Assembly (NCBI GenBank): GCA_029721435.1
Contig: CM056573.1
Span: 71,800,001-71,864,000, forward strand
Source of the DNA: Gymnothorax reevesii
Taxonomy: Eukaryota > Chordata > Actinopteri > Anguilliformes > Muraenidae
DNA length: 64,000 nt
Reading direction: 5' to 3'
This document shows positions 6,506 to 19,244 of this stretch, piece after piece; the stretch's first letter is position 1, and the number at the start of each line of letters is the position of its first letter. The translations under genes and the position numbers were made by a program. The notes below the pieces were generated by a model. It worked only from the letters and a program-made list of their open reading frames with translations, did no database searches and had not been told where the DNA came from.

Positions 6506-9283
6506 GTTTCACAGCATAATTTCAAGTCCAAATACTTTGAAACATTTAAAATTAGCCACAATAGCCAACAAATTGAAGCTTTAAAGCTCTGACCTCTATA
6601 CTATTTAATCAATGAAGAATCTTAGCAAAACACCATTTATTGTCCTCTGAATTCTGAAAGTACTTTGAAATGCTTTCACTGAGGCAACACCTCACAGCTT
6701 AAAAGTATTACAAAGAGTGGTGCATTTTTGTCAATAAAGAGGATGCAGCCATATTTCCACGTCATCCATGTCATGATGAAGGGAGACGCAGTAGCGCAGT
6801 GGAGAGCATGGGCTTGACTTGGGATGGAAAGATTCTGTGTTCCAGTCCTTGCCTTAGCCTGTGCAAAGTGTTCTCAGGCAAAACTCTTCACTTCCACACT
6901 GCCTCACTCTACCCAGGTGTACAAATGGGTCCCAGCAAAATTGTCAGGGAAACTTGACTGAGAGCAGTGGGAGAACCCGAGTTGGACTAGTGTCCCATCG
7001 AGGGGGTTTAGCAATACTCCTATTTGCTTCATGTCACAGAAACCAGGGTTAAACACAGGCCTGGTGGGCCTCCAGGCATGACCTCCACGCCTGGTTAGAA
7101 ATAGTCTTTATTCCGTCTGAGCAGCTGCTCATTTTGAAAACAAGAAGGGCACTTGGTAGAGCTCATACCTCCGCCAAGCCCACATGTAAGTATTATTGGT
7201 TCTGGATCCAGGAGAGTATCATCCAGACCAACAACAGCTGTGATTAGTTCCTCTTTTAGGGCAGATTCTATTCAGTGCTGAAATTTTCTGAAAATCTGTT
7301 CATTACATAAGGACATACCGAATTGTTCCGAATATAAGACGATTCTGGATATGAGACTACTCCCCTTTCTCAAGTCATATTTTGGAAAAAATAGGGTTTT
7401 GATGACAAAATCTTGTTTTAGTCACTAAAGAATAATAATCATCGCAAAAATTTCTTTGAAAATACTGATAAAACAAACTGAAAGAAAAACCAATATAAAA
7501 GATTGCAGGCTGTTGTTTTGCGCCATCTATTGTTGTGAACATGTATTGAGTATAGACTATAAAACGCACACACAGGATGACTGTCATTGTTAGAAGCCTA
7601 GTCCACGGAAAATACGACGACCCCATTTCTCCGCTGTGACGTGTCTTTAATGGAACGGCGGAGGCGTCAAAGATAAAACAGGGTCACTTGAGCAAAAAGA
7701 GAGGAAATAGTAAACATGCCTGATGGACGAGAGATGCTAATTTACTGAGATTCCGCAGAGAAGTCACTGTTATGTCAAAGACGCAGAGTGCATCGTATGC
7801 CTGTTCCGTGGATATGTAAAAAGCACCGTTGCCATAAACATATCTCCCCAGCGGGCCACAGTACGAAGTAGATTCCCAGTCCGTCGTGGAAACATATACT
7901 GGTGTACGTGCGATTAGGTAGTGATTGTTTTAAAATTTCATTTGATTTCATTTGACACACTCTTTTTACTTGAACAAAAGATTGACCGCGATTCCGTACC
8001 ATGCTTTCTGTTAACGTTCTGACAAAATGTGGCAGCCCTCCATGCTTAGGGTCGGGCGTGTAAAGTCACCGAACAGGCCTTGTGGTGACGTGTCTTAAAT
8101 GGAACACTCGAGGCGTCATAAATCAGACCGGGTCACTTGAGCAGAAGAAAACAAAGGAGTAAACAAGCCCGATGGATGAGAGGTTCGAATTCTCTTGGAT
8201 TCTGCTGAGAAGTCGCTTTGACGTCAAAGAGCCAGAGTGCATCGAATGTTCATTTTGTTGCAATAACAACAGCACCCTTGCTATAAACAACTCTGCCCAG
8301 GGAGCCGACGGAAGAATGCTGATTCTCAGTCCGTGTCCAATGCTCATGGAAAGATGTCCAGGAGTACGTGCGATTTGGCAGTGATTTTATTTTTATGAAA
8401 TTAGATTTTAATTGACCCACTCTTTAAACAAAAAAAAAAAATGCGCGATTCAGTAGCATGCTTTCTGTTTACGTATTGACAAAATGTGCCTGCCCTCCAC
8501 TTAGCCGTCGGGCTTGTCTTGTGACCAAACAGGCTCTGCTGTGACGTGACTTAAATGGATCAGCGGAGGTTTCAAATTCTCCGGCAGCTACAGGTCTCAA
8601 AAAAGTTGGGACACTTGTAAAAAGGGGCTTTAAAAGCATTGAATTTCTAAGAGAATCAGCTGAAAGAACATTTAGCAAGTAATTAAGTTAACTGTCATCT
8701 GCTGCGCAACATGATTACTTATAAAAGGGTTGTCATTGAGAGGCTGAGTTTCTCAGAAGTAAAGATGGCCAGAAGCTCTCCCACCTGTGAAGGCTTGCAT
8801 AAAAAAAAATGTTGAATACTTTAAAAACACTGCTCCTCGATGTTAAATTGCAAAGGCATTGAAGGTCTCATCATCTTCAGTACATGACATCATCAAAAGA
8901 TTCAGAGTAACTGGAAAAATCTCTGCCTGTAAGGGACTAGGCCGAGACCTTTACTGGATGCCCTTTATCTTTGGACCCTCAGATGCCACTGCATCACTCA
9001 CCGGCATGATTCTTGGGATTCTGCAATAATAGAGAAAGAAAAAACATCACTGATTATACCTAGAACTGCCACAAGGTCATTCTGACCTCCATTAGTCCCA
9101 GTGCAAAAGAATGTAAATGGACTATATAGGGGCTGACTATGGAGCTAGTCAGATTGGCAGCTCAAAGCACTTGACAGTAGCCTAATACCTCACGTATGCC
9201 CATTTATGCAACACATTCATACACTGATGGCTACGCAAGGCAGTCAACTGCATCTTGGTTGACTGCATTTTGTTACTTTTAGA
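6101..9283 (+). repeat. Unit 2, type R
   Basis: Complete 3,183-bp unit: ORF 6101-6505, SINE 6783-7073, Tc1 relic 8591-9029. Its first half carries the leucine variant at ORF codon 124 and GACTGTCATTG near 7580, both shared with the unit at 15651. Its second half has TTGCAATAACAAC near 8258 and a shorter CACTCTTTAAAC tract near 8419, shared with the unit at 9284. Confidence 0.96.
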
Positions 9284-9688
9284 ATGGTGTGCAGGCGCAT
9301 ATATAAGCCAGTTGCTGTCATGACGTCAGAATCAATTTGTTCTCCCATTTTGCAGGTAGAAATTGTGATTGTCACAGAGCTGTTCTTCTATTCATTAAGT
9401 TTATTTAGTAAGCTGGTTAGGATACCAGAAAAAGAAATTAATCAGAGGAAATGGATGAATGTAAGTCAGGCTTTGGCAAAGCTTCAGGACATGAGTTCTT
9501 GTGAGTCAGATGGAGAAGAAATATCAGGGCTCAGTGATGCTTCTAGGTCTAGTGAATCCGACTCCGATTTTGAAACTGAATGCGATCGTGAGCCACACGG
9601 TAAAGGTATCACAGCTGCTGGGCAAACTAAGCCTTTGATGCCAGGAAGGTCACCAAAACTGGATATTTATTCACGTCATAACGCTTAG
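9284..9688 (+). CDS. 134-codon ORF, copy 3
   Basis: Same ORF in the commonest left-hand form: L38, E79, T115, P124, R131. No function recognised. Confidence 0.22.
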   Translation: MVCRRIYKPVAVMTSESICSPILQVEIVIVTELFFYSLSLFSKLVRIPEKEINQRKWMNVSQALAKLQDMSSCESDGEEISGLSDASRSSESDSDFETECDREPHGKGITAAGQTKPLMPGRSPKLDIYSRHNA

Positions 9689-12466
9689 GTTTCACAGCAT
9701 AATTTCAAGTCCAAATACTTTGAAACATTTAAAATTAGCCACAATAGCCAACAAATTGAAGCTTTAAAGCTCTGACCTCTATACTATTTAATCAATGAAG
9801 AATCTTAGGAAAACACCATTTATTGTCCTCTGAATTCTGAAAGTACTTTGAAATGCTTTCACTGAGGCAACACCTCACAGCTTAAAAGTATTACAAAGAG
9901 TGGTGCATTTTTGTCAATAAAGAGGATGCAGCCATATTTCCACGTCATCCATGCCATGATGAAGGGAGACGCAGTAGCGCAGTGGAGAGCATGGGCTTGA
10001 CTTGGGATGGAAAGATTCTGTGTTCCAGTCCTTGCCTTAGCCTGTGCAAAGTGTTCTCAGGCAAAACTCTTCACTTCCACACTGCCTCACTCTACCCAGG
10101 TGTACAAATGGGTCCCAGCAAAATTGTCAGGGAAACTTGACTGAGAGCAGTGGGAGAACCCGAGTTGGACTAGTGTCCCATCGAGGGGGTTTAGCGATAC
10201 TCCTATTTGCTTCATGTCACAGAAACCAGGGTTAAACACAGGCCTGGTGGGCCTCCAGGCATGACCTCCACGCCTGGTTAGAAATAGTCTTTATTCCGCC
10301 TGAGCAGCTGCTCATTTTGAAAACAAGAAGGGCACTTGGTAGAGCTCATACCTCCGCCAAGCCCACATCTAAGTATTATTGGTTCTGGATCCAGGAGAGT
10401 ATCATCCAGACCAACAACAGCTGTGATTAGTTCCTCTTTTAGGGCAGATTCTATTCAGTGCTGAAATTTTCTGAAAATCTGTTCATTACATAAGGACATA
10501 CCGAATTGTTCCGAATATAAGACGATTCTGGATATGAGACTACTCCCCTTTCTCAAGTCATATTTTGGAAAAAATAGGGTTTTGATGACAAAATCTTGTT
10601 TTAGTCACTAAAGAATAATAATCATCGCAAAAATTTCTTTGAAAATACTGATAAAACAAACTGAAAGAAAAACCAATATAAAAGATTGCAGGCTGTTGTT
10701 TTGCGCCATCTATTGTTGTGAACATGTATTGAGTATAGACTATAAAACGCACACACAGGATGACTGTTATTGTTAGAAGCCTAGTCCACGGAAAATACGA
10801 CGACCCCATTTCTCCGCTGTTACGTGTCTTTAATGGAACGGCGGAGGCGTCAAAGATAAAACAGGGTCACTTGAGCAAAAAGAGAGGAAATAGTAAACAT
10901 GCCCGATGGACGAGAGATGCTAATTTACTGAGATTCCGCAGAGAAGTCACTGTTATGTCAAAGACGCAGAGTGCATCGTATGCCTGTTCCGTGGATATGT
11001 AAAAAGCACCGTTGCCATAAACATATCTCCCCAGCGGGCCACAGTACGAAGTAGATTCCCAGTCCGTCGTGGAAACATATACTGGTGTACGTGCGATTAG
11101 GTAGTGATTGTTTTTAAATTTCATTTGATTTCATTTGACACACTCTTTTTACTTGAACAAAAGATTGACCGCGATTCCGTACCATGCTTTCTGTTAACGT
11201 TCTGACAAAATGTGGCAGCCCTCCATGCTGAGGGTCGGGCGTGTAAAGTCACCGAACAGGCCTTGTGGTGACGTGTCTTAAATGGAACACTCGAGGCGTC
11301 ATAAATCAGACCGGGTCACTTGAGCAGAAGAAAACAAAGGAGTAAACAAGCCCGATGGATGAGAGGTTCGAATTCTCTTGGATTCTGCTGAGAAGTCGCT
11401 TTGACGTCAAAGAGCCAGAGTGCATCGAATGTTCATTTTGTTGCAATAACAACAGCACCCTTGCTATAAACAACTCTGCCCAGGGAGCCGACGGAAGAAT
11501 GCTGATTCTCAGTCCGTGTCCAATGCTCATGGAAAGATGTCCAGGAGTACGTGCGATTTGGCAGTGATTTTATTTTTATGAAATTAGATTTTAATTGACC
11601 CACTCTTTAAACAAAAAAAAAAAATGCGCGATTCAGTAGCATGCTTTCTGTTTACGTATTGACAAAATGTGCCTGCCCTCCACTTAGCCGTCGGGCTTGT
11701 CTTGTGACCAAACAGGCTCTGCTGTGACGTGACTTAAATGGATCAGCGGAGGTTTCAAATTCTCCGGCAGCTACAGGTCTCAAAAAAGTTGGGACACTTG
11801 TAAAAAGGGGCTTTAAAAGCATTGAATTTCTAAGAGAATCAGCTGAAAGAACATTTAGCAAGTAATTAAGTTAACTGTCATCTGCTGCGCAACATGATTA
11901 CTTATAAAAGGGTTGTCATTGAGAGGCTGAGTTTCTCAGAAGTAAAGATGGCCAGAAGCTCTCCCACCTGTGAAGGCTTGCATAAAAAAAAATGTTGAAT
12001 ACTTTAAAAACACTGCTCCTCGATGTTAAATTGCAAAGGCATTGAAGGTCTCATCATCTTCAGTACATGACATCATCAAAAGATTCAGAGTAACTGGAAA
12101 AATCTCTGCCTGTAAGGGACTAGGCCGAGACCTTTACTGGATGCCCTTTATCTTTGGACCCTCAGATGCCACTGCATCACTCACCGGCATGATTCTTGGG
12201 ATTCTGCAATAATAGAGAAAGAAAAAACATCACTGATTATACCTAGAACTGCCACAAGGTCATTCTGACCTCCATTAGTCCCAGTGCAAAAGAATGTAAA
12301 TGGACTATATAGGGGCTGACTATGGAGCTAGTCAGATTGGCAGCTCAAAGCACTTGACAGTAGCCTAATACCTCACGTATGCCCATTTATGCAACACATT
12401 CATACACTGACGGCTACGCAAGGCAGTCAACTGCATCTTGGTTGACTGCATTTTGTTACTTTTAGA
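9284..12466 (+). repeat. Unit 3, mosaic of B-like left and R-like right halves
   Basis: Complete 3,183-bp unit: ORF 9284-9688, SINE 9966-10256, Tc1 relic 11774-12212. The left half has the B-type variants GCGATACTCC near 10196, TCCGCCTGAG near 10296, ACATCTAAG near 10366 and GCTGTTACG near 10816. The right half has the R-type CAATAACAAC and CACTCTTTAAAC variants of the unit before it, which points to recombination or conversion between unit types. Confidence 0.95.
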
Positions 12467-12871
12467 ATGGTGTGCAGGCGCATATATAAGCCAGTTGCTG
12501 TCATGACGTCAGAATCAATTTGTTCTCCCATTTTGCAGGTAGAAATTGTGATTGTCACAGAGCTGTTCTTCTATTCATTAAGTTTATTTAGTAAGCTGGT
12601 TAGGATACCAGAAAAAGAAATTAATCAGAGGAAATGGATGAATGTAAGTCAGGCTTTGGCAAAGCTTCAGGACATGAGTTCTTGTGAGTCAGATGGAGAA
12701 GAAATATCAGGGCTCAGTGATGCTTCTAGGTCTAGTGAATCCGACTCCGATTTTGAAACTGAATGCGATCGTGAGCCACACGGTAAAGGTATCACAGCTG
12801 CTGGGCAAACTAAGCCTTTGATGCCAGGAAGGTCACCAAAACTGGATATTTATTCACGTCATAACGCTTAG
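12467..12871 (+). CDS. 134-codon ORF, copy 4
   Basis: Predicted protein identical to that of the copy at 9284 (L38, E79, T115, P124, R131). Confidence 0.22.
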   Translation: MVCRRIYKPVAVMTSESICSPILQVEIVIVTELFFYSLSLFSKLVRIPEKEINQRKWMNVSQALAKLQDMSSCESDGEEISGLSDASRSSESDSDFETECDREPHGKGITAAGQTKPLMPGRSPKLDIYSRHNA

Positions 12872-15650
12872 GTTTCACAGCATAATTTCAAGTCCAAATA
12901 CTTTGAAACATTTAAAATTAGCCACAATAGCCAACAAATTGAAGCTTTAAAGCTCTGACCTCTATACTATTTAATCAATGAAGAATCTTAGGAAAACACC
13001 ATTTATTGTCCTCTGAATTCTGAAAGTACTTTGAAATGCTTTCACTGAGGCAACACCTCACAGCTTAAAAGTATTACAAAGAGTGGTGCATTTTTGTCAA
13101 TAAAGAGGATGCAGCCATATTTCCACGTCATCCATGCCATGATGAAGGGAGACGCAGTAGCGCAGTGGAGAGCATGGGCTTGACTTGGGATGGAAAGATT
13201 CTGTGTTCCAGTCCTTGCCTTAGCCTGTGCAAAGTGTTCTCAGGCAAAACTCTTCACTTCCACACTGCCTCACTCTACCCAGGTGTACAAATGGGTCCCA
13301 GCAAAATTGTCAGGGAAACTTGACTGAGAGCAGTGGGAGAACCCGAGTTGGACTAGTGTCCCATCGAGGGGGTTTAGCGATACTCCTATTTGCTTCATGT
13401 CACAGAAACCAGGGTTAAACACAGGCCTGGTGGGCCTCCAGGCATGACCTCCACGCCTGGTTAGAAATAGTCTTTATTCCGCCTGAGCAGCTGCTCATTT
13501 TGAAAACAAGAAGGGCACTTGGTAGAGCTCATACCTCCGCCAAGCCCACATCTAAGTATTATTGGTTCTGGATCCAGGAGAGTATCATCCAGACCAACAA
13601 CAGCTGTGATTAGTTCCTCTTTTAGGGCAGATTCTATTCAGTGCTGAAATTTTCTGAAAATCTGTTCATTACATAAGGACATACCGAATTGTTCCGAATA
13701 TAAGACGATTCTGGATATGAGACTACTCCCCTTTCTCAAGTCATATTTTGGAAAAAATAGGGTTTTGATGACAAAATCTTGTTTTAGTCACTAAAGAATA
13801 ATAATCATCGCAAAAATTTCTTTGAAAATACTGATAAAACAAACTGAAAGAAAAACCAATATAAAAGATTGCAGGCTGTTGTTTTGCGCCATCTATTGTT
13901 GTGAACATGTATTGAGTATAGACTATAAAACGCACACACAGGATGACTGTTATTGTTAGAAGCCTAGTCCACGGAAAATACGACGACCCCATTTCTCCGC
14001 TGTTACGTGTCTTTAATGGAACGGCGGAGGCGTCAAAGATAAAACAGGGTCACTTGAGCAAAAAGAGAGGAAATAGTAAACATGCCCGATGGACGAGAGA
14101 TGCTAATTTACTGAGATTCCGCAGAGAAGTCACTGTTATGTCAAAGACGCAGAGTGCATCGTATGCCTGTTCCGTGGATATGTAAAAAGCACCGTTGCCA
14201 TAAACATATCTCCCCAGCGGGCCACAGTACGAAGTAGATTCCCAGTCCGTCGTGGAAACATATACTGGTGTACGTGCGATTAGGTAGTGATTGTTTTTAA
14301 ATTTCATTTGATTTCATTTGACACACTCTTTTTACTTGAACAAAAGATTGACCGCGATTCCGTACCATGCTTTCTGTTAACGTTCTGACAAAATGTGGCA
14401 GCCCTCCATGCTGAGGGTCGGGCGTGTAAAGTCACCGAACAGGCCTTGTGGTGACGTGTCTTAAATGGAACACTCGAGGCGTCATAAATCAGACCGGGTC
14501 ACTTGAGCAGAAGAAAACAAAGGAGTAAACAAGCCCGATGGATGAGAGGTTCGAATTCTCTTGGATTCTGCTGAGAAGTCGCTTTGACGTCAAAGAGCCA
14601 CAGTGCATCGAATGTTCATTTTGTTGCTATAACAACAGCACCGTTGCTATAAACAACTCTGCCCAGGGAGCCGACGGAAGAATGCTGATTCTCAGTCCGT
14701 GTCCAATGCTCATGGAAAGATGTCCAGGAGAACGTGCGATTTGGCAGTGATTTTATTTTTATGAAATTAGATTTTAATTGACTCACTCTTTGTTTAAACA
14801 AAAAAAAAAATGCGCGATTCAGTAGCATGCTTTCTGTTTACGTATTGACAAAATGTGCCTGCCCTCCACTTAGCCGTCGGGCTTGTCTTGTGACCAAACA
14901 GGCTCTGCTGTGACGTGACTTAAATGGATCAACGGAGGTTTCAAATTCTCCGGCAGCTACAGGTCTCAAAAAAGTTGGGACACTTGTAAAAAGGGGCTTT
15001 AAAAGCATTGAATTTCTAAGAGAATCAGCTGAAAGAACATTTAGCAAGTAATTAAGTTAACTGTCATCTGCTGCGCAACATGATTACTTATAAAAGGGTT
15101 GTCATTGAGAGGCTGAGTTTCTCAGAAGTAAAGATGGCCAGAAGCTGTCCCACCTGTGAAGGCTTGCATAAAAAAAAATGTTGAATACTTTAAAAACACT
15201 GCTCCTCGACGTTAAATTGCAAAGGCATTGAAGGTCTCATCATCTTCAGTACATGACATCATCAAAAGATTCAGAGTAACTGGAAAAATCTCTGCCTGTA
15301 AGGGACTAGGCCGAGACCTTTACTGGATGCCCTTTATCTTTGGACCCTCAGATGCCACTGCATCACTCACGGGCATGATTCTTGGGATTCTGCAGTAATA
15401 GAGAAAGAAAAAACATCACTGATTATACCTAGAACTGCCACAAGGTCATTCTGACCTCCATTAGTCCCAGTGCAAAAGAATGTAAATGGACTATATAGGG
15501 GCTGACTAGAGCTAGTCAGATTGGCAGCTCAAAGCACTTGACAGTAGCCTAATACCTCACGTATGCCCATTTATGCAACACATTCATACACTGACGGCTA
15601 CGCAAGGCAGTCAACTGCATCTTGGTTGACTGCATTTTGTTACTTTTAGA
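12467..15650 (+). repeat. Unit 4, B-like with a Q-like right end
   Basis: Complete 3,184-bp unit: ORF 12467-12871, SINE 13149-13439, Tc1 relic 14960-15398. It has the B-type markers GCGATACTCC, TCCGCCTGAG, ACATCTAAG and GCTGTTACG, then GAACGTGCG near 14730 and ATCAACGG near 14928. Its right end switches to the CACGGGCATG plus GACTAGAGC variant pair. Private changes are CCACAGTGC near 14598 and CTGCAGTAA in the Tc1 relic, where other units read CTGCAATAA. Confidence 0.95.
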
Positions 15651-16055
15651 ATGGTGTGCAGGCGCATATATAAGCCAGTTGCTGTCATGACGTCAGAATC
15701 AATTTGTTCTCCCATTTTGCAGGTAGAAATTGTGATTGTCACAGAGCTGTTCTTCTATTCATTAAGTTTATTTAGTAAGCTGGTTAGGATACCAGAAAAA
15801 GAAATTAATCAGAGGAAATGGATGAATGTAAGTCAGGCTTTGGCAAAGCTTCAGGACATGAGTTCTTGTGAGTCAGATGGAGAAGAAATATCAGGGCTCA
15901 GTGATGCTTCTAGGTCTAGTGAATCCGACTCCGATTTTGAAACTGAATGCGATCGTGAGCCACACGGTAAAGGTATCACAGCTGCTGGGCAAACTAAGCC
16001 TTTGATGCCAGGAAGGTCACTAAAACTGGATATTTATTCACGTCATAACGCTTAG
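15651..16055 (+). CDS. 134-codon ORF, copy 5
   Basis: Carries L38 and the L124 variant otherwise seen only at 6101. It lies in the R-like left part of the recombinant unit. Confidence 0.22.
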   Translation: MVCRRIYKPVAVMTSESICSPILQVEIVIVTELFFYSLSLFSKLVRIPEKEINQRKWMNVSQALAKLQDMSSCESDGEEISGLSDASRSSESDSDFETECDREPHGKGITAAGQTKPLMPGRSLKLDIYSRHNA

Positions 16056-18839
16056 GTTTCACAGCATAATTTCAAGTCCAAATACTTTGAAACATTTAAA
16101 ATTAGCCACAATAGCCAACAAATTGAAGCTTTAAAGCTCTGACCTCTATACTATTTAATCAATGAAGAATCTTAGCAAAACACCATTTATTGTCCTCTGA
16201 ATTCTGAAAGTACTTTGAAATGCTTTCACTGAGGCAACACCTCACAGCTTAAAAGTATTACAAAGAGTGGTGCATTTTTGTCAATAAAGAGGATGCAGCC
16301 ATATTTCCACGTCATCCATGTCATGATGAAGGGAGACGCAGTAGCGCAGTGGAGAGCATGGGCTTGACTTGGGATGGAAAGATTCTGTGTTCCAGTCCTT
16401 GCCTTAGCCTGTGCAAAGTGTTCTCAGGCAAAACTCTTCGCTTCCACACTGCCTCACTCTACCCAGGTGTACAAATGGGTCCCAGCAAAATTGTCAGGGA
16501 AACTTGACTGAGAGCAGTGGGAGAACCCGAGTTGGACTAGTGTCCCATCGAGGGGGTTTAGCAATACTCCTATTTGCTTCATGTCACAGAAACCAGGGTT
16601 AAACACAGGCCTGGTGGGCCTCCAGGCATGACCTCCACGCCTGGTTAGAAATAGTCTTTATTCCGTCTGAGCAGCTGCTCATTTTGAAAACAAGAAGGGC
16701 ACTTGGTAGAGCTCATACCTCCGTCAAGCCCACATGTAAGTATTATTGGTTCTGGATCCAGGAGAGTATCATCCAGACCAACAACAGCTGTGATTAGTTC
16801 CTCTTTTAGGGCAGATTCTATTCAGTGCTGAAATTTTCTGAAAATCTGTTCATTACATAAGGACATACCGAATTGTTCCGAATATAAGACGATTCTGGAT
16901 ATGAGACTACTCCCCTTTCTCAAGTCATATTTTGGAAAAAATAGGGTTTTGATGACAAAATCTTGTTTTAGTCACTAAAGAATAATAATCATCGCAAAAA
17001 TTTCTTTGAAAATACTGATAAAACAAACTGAAAGAAAAACCAATATAAAAGATTGCAGGCTGTTGTTTTGCGCCATCTATTGTTGTGAACATGTATTGAG
17101 TATAGACTATAAAACGCAAACACAGGATGACTGTCATTGTTAGAAGCCTAGTCCACGGAAAATACGACGACCCCATTTCTCCGCTGTGACGTGTCTTTAA
17201 TGGAACGGCGGAGGCGTCAAAGATAAAACAGGGTCACTTGAGCAAAAAAAGAGGAAATAGTAAACATGCCCGATGGACGAGAGATGCTAATTTACTGAGA
17301 TTCCGCAGAGAAGTCACTGTTATGTCAAAGACGCAGAGTGCATCGTATGCCTGTTCCGTGGATATGTAAAAAGCACCGTTGCCATAAACATATCTCCCCA
17401 GCGGGCCACAGTACGAAGTAGATTCCCAGTCCGTCGTGGAAACATATACTGGTGTACGTGCGATTAGGTAGTGATTGTTTTTAAATTTCATTTGATTTCA
17501 TTTGACACACTCTTTTTACTTGAACAAAAGATTGACCGCGATTCCGTACCATGCTCTCTGTTAACGTTCTGACAAAATGTGGCAGCCCTCCATGCTTAGG
17601 GTCGGGCGTGTAAAGTCACCGAACAGGCCTTGTGGTGACGTGTCTTAAATGGAACACTCGAGGCGTCATAAATCAGACCGGGTCACTTGAGCAGAAGAAA
17701 ACAAAGGAGTAAACAAGCCCGATGGATGAGAGGTTCGAATTCTCTTGGATTCTGCTGAGAAGTCGCTTTGACGTCAAAGAGCCAGAGTGCATCGAATGTT
17801 CATTTTGTTGCTATAACAACAGCACCCTTGCTATAAACAACTCTGCCCAGGGAGCCGACGGAAGAATGCTGATTCTCAGTCCGTGTCCAATGCTCATGGA
17901 AAGATGTCCAGGAGTACGTGCGATTTGGCAGTGATTTTATTTTTATGAAATTAGATTTTAATTTACCCACTCTTTGTTTAAACAAAAAAAAAAAAAAATG
18001 CGCGATTCAGTAGCATGCTTTCTGTTTACGTATTGACAAAATGTGCCTGCCCTCCACTTAGCCGTCGGGCTTGTCTTGTGACCAAACAGGCTCTGCTGTG
18101 ACGTGACTTAAATGGATCAGCGGAGGTTTCAAATTCTCCGGCAGCTACAGGTCTCAAAAAAGTTGGGACACTTGTAAAAAGGGGCTTTAAAAGCATTGAA
18201 TTTCTAAGAGAATCAGCTGAAAGAACATTTAGCAAGTAATTAAGTTAACTGTCATCTGCTGCGCAACATGATTACTTATAAAAGGGTTGTCATTGAGAGG
18301 CTGAGTTTCTCAGAAGTAAAGATGGCCAGAAGCTCTCCCACCTGTGAAGGCTTGCATAAAAAAAAAATGTTGAATACTTTAAAAACACTGCTCCTCGATG
18401 TTAAATTGCAAAGGCATTGAAGGTCTCATCATCTTCAGTACATGACATCATCAAAAGATTCAGAGTAACTGGAAAAATCTCTGCCTGTAAGGGACTAGGC
18501 CGAGACCTTTACTGGATGCCCTTTATCTTTGGACCCTCAGATGCCACTGCATCACTCACGGGCATGATTCTTGGGATTCTGCAATAATAGAGAAAGAAAA
18601 AACATCACTGATTATACCTAGAACTGCCACAAGGTCATTCTGACCTCCATTAGTCCCAGTGCAAAAGAATGTAAATGGACTATATAGGGGCTGACTAGAG
18701 CTAGTCAGATTGGCAGCTCAAAGCACTTGACAGTAGCCTAATACCTCACGTATGCCCATTTATGCAACACATTCATACACTGACGGCTACGCAAGGCAGT
18801 CAACTGCATCTTGGTTGACTGCATTTTGTTACTTTTAGA
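15651..18839 (+). repeat. Unit 5, recombinant R-left / P-right unit
   Basis: Complete 3,189-bp unit: ORF 15651-16055, SINE 16333-16623, Tc1 relic 18148-18587. Up to about 17137 it matches the unit at 6101 (L124 in the ORF, CATGTCATGATG, GACTGTCATTG). From about 17240 it matches the partial unit at the left edge (CAAAAAAAGAGG, CATGCTCTCTG, TTTACCCACTC). The switch lies within roughly 100 bases. Confidence 0.95.
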
Positions 18840-19244
18840 ATGGTGTGCAGGCGCATATATAAGCCAGTTGCTGTCATGACGTCAGAATCAATTTGTTCTC
18901 CCATTTTGCAGGTAGAAATTGTGATTGTCACAGAGCTGTTCTTCTATTCATTAAGTTTATTTAGTAAGCTGGTTAGGATACCAGAAAAAGAAATTAATCA
19001 GAGGAAATGGATGAATGTAAGTCAGGCTTTGGCAAAGCTTCAGGACATGAGTTCTTGTGAGTCAGATGGAGAAGAAATATCAGGGCTCAGTGATGCTTCT
19101 AGGTCTAGTGAATCCGACTCCGATTTTGAAACTGAATGCGATCGTGAGCCACACGGTAAAGGTATCACAGCTGCTGGGCAAACTAAGCCTTTGATGCCAG
19201 GAAGGTCACCAAAACTGGATATTTATTCACGTCATAACGCTTAG
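18840..19244 (+). CDS. 134-codon ORF, copy 6
   Basis: L38, E79, T115, P124, R131 form. Preceded by the CACGGGCATG / GACTAGAGC variant pair of the previous unit's right end. Confidence 0.22.
   Translation: MVCRRIYKPVAVMTSESICSPILQVEIVIVTELFFYSLSLFSKLVRIPEKEINQRKWMNVSQALAKLQDMSSCESDGEEISGLSDASRSSESDSDFETECDREPHGKGITAAGQTKPLMPGRSPKLDIYSRHNA

Noticed and set aside
10760..11002. 80-codon plus-strand ORF present only in units with GCTGTTACG
   Set aside because: It appears because one base change removes a TGA in B-like units. It bridges two unrelated segments and has no domain or start context, so it is most likely fortuitous.
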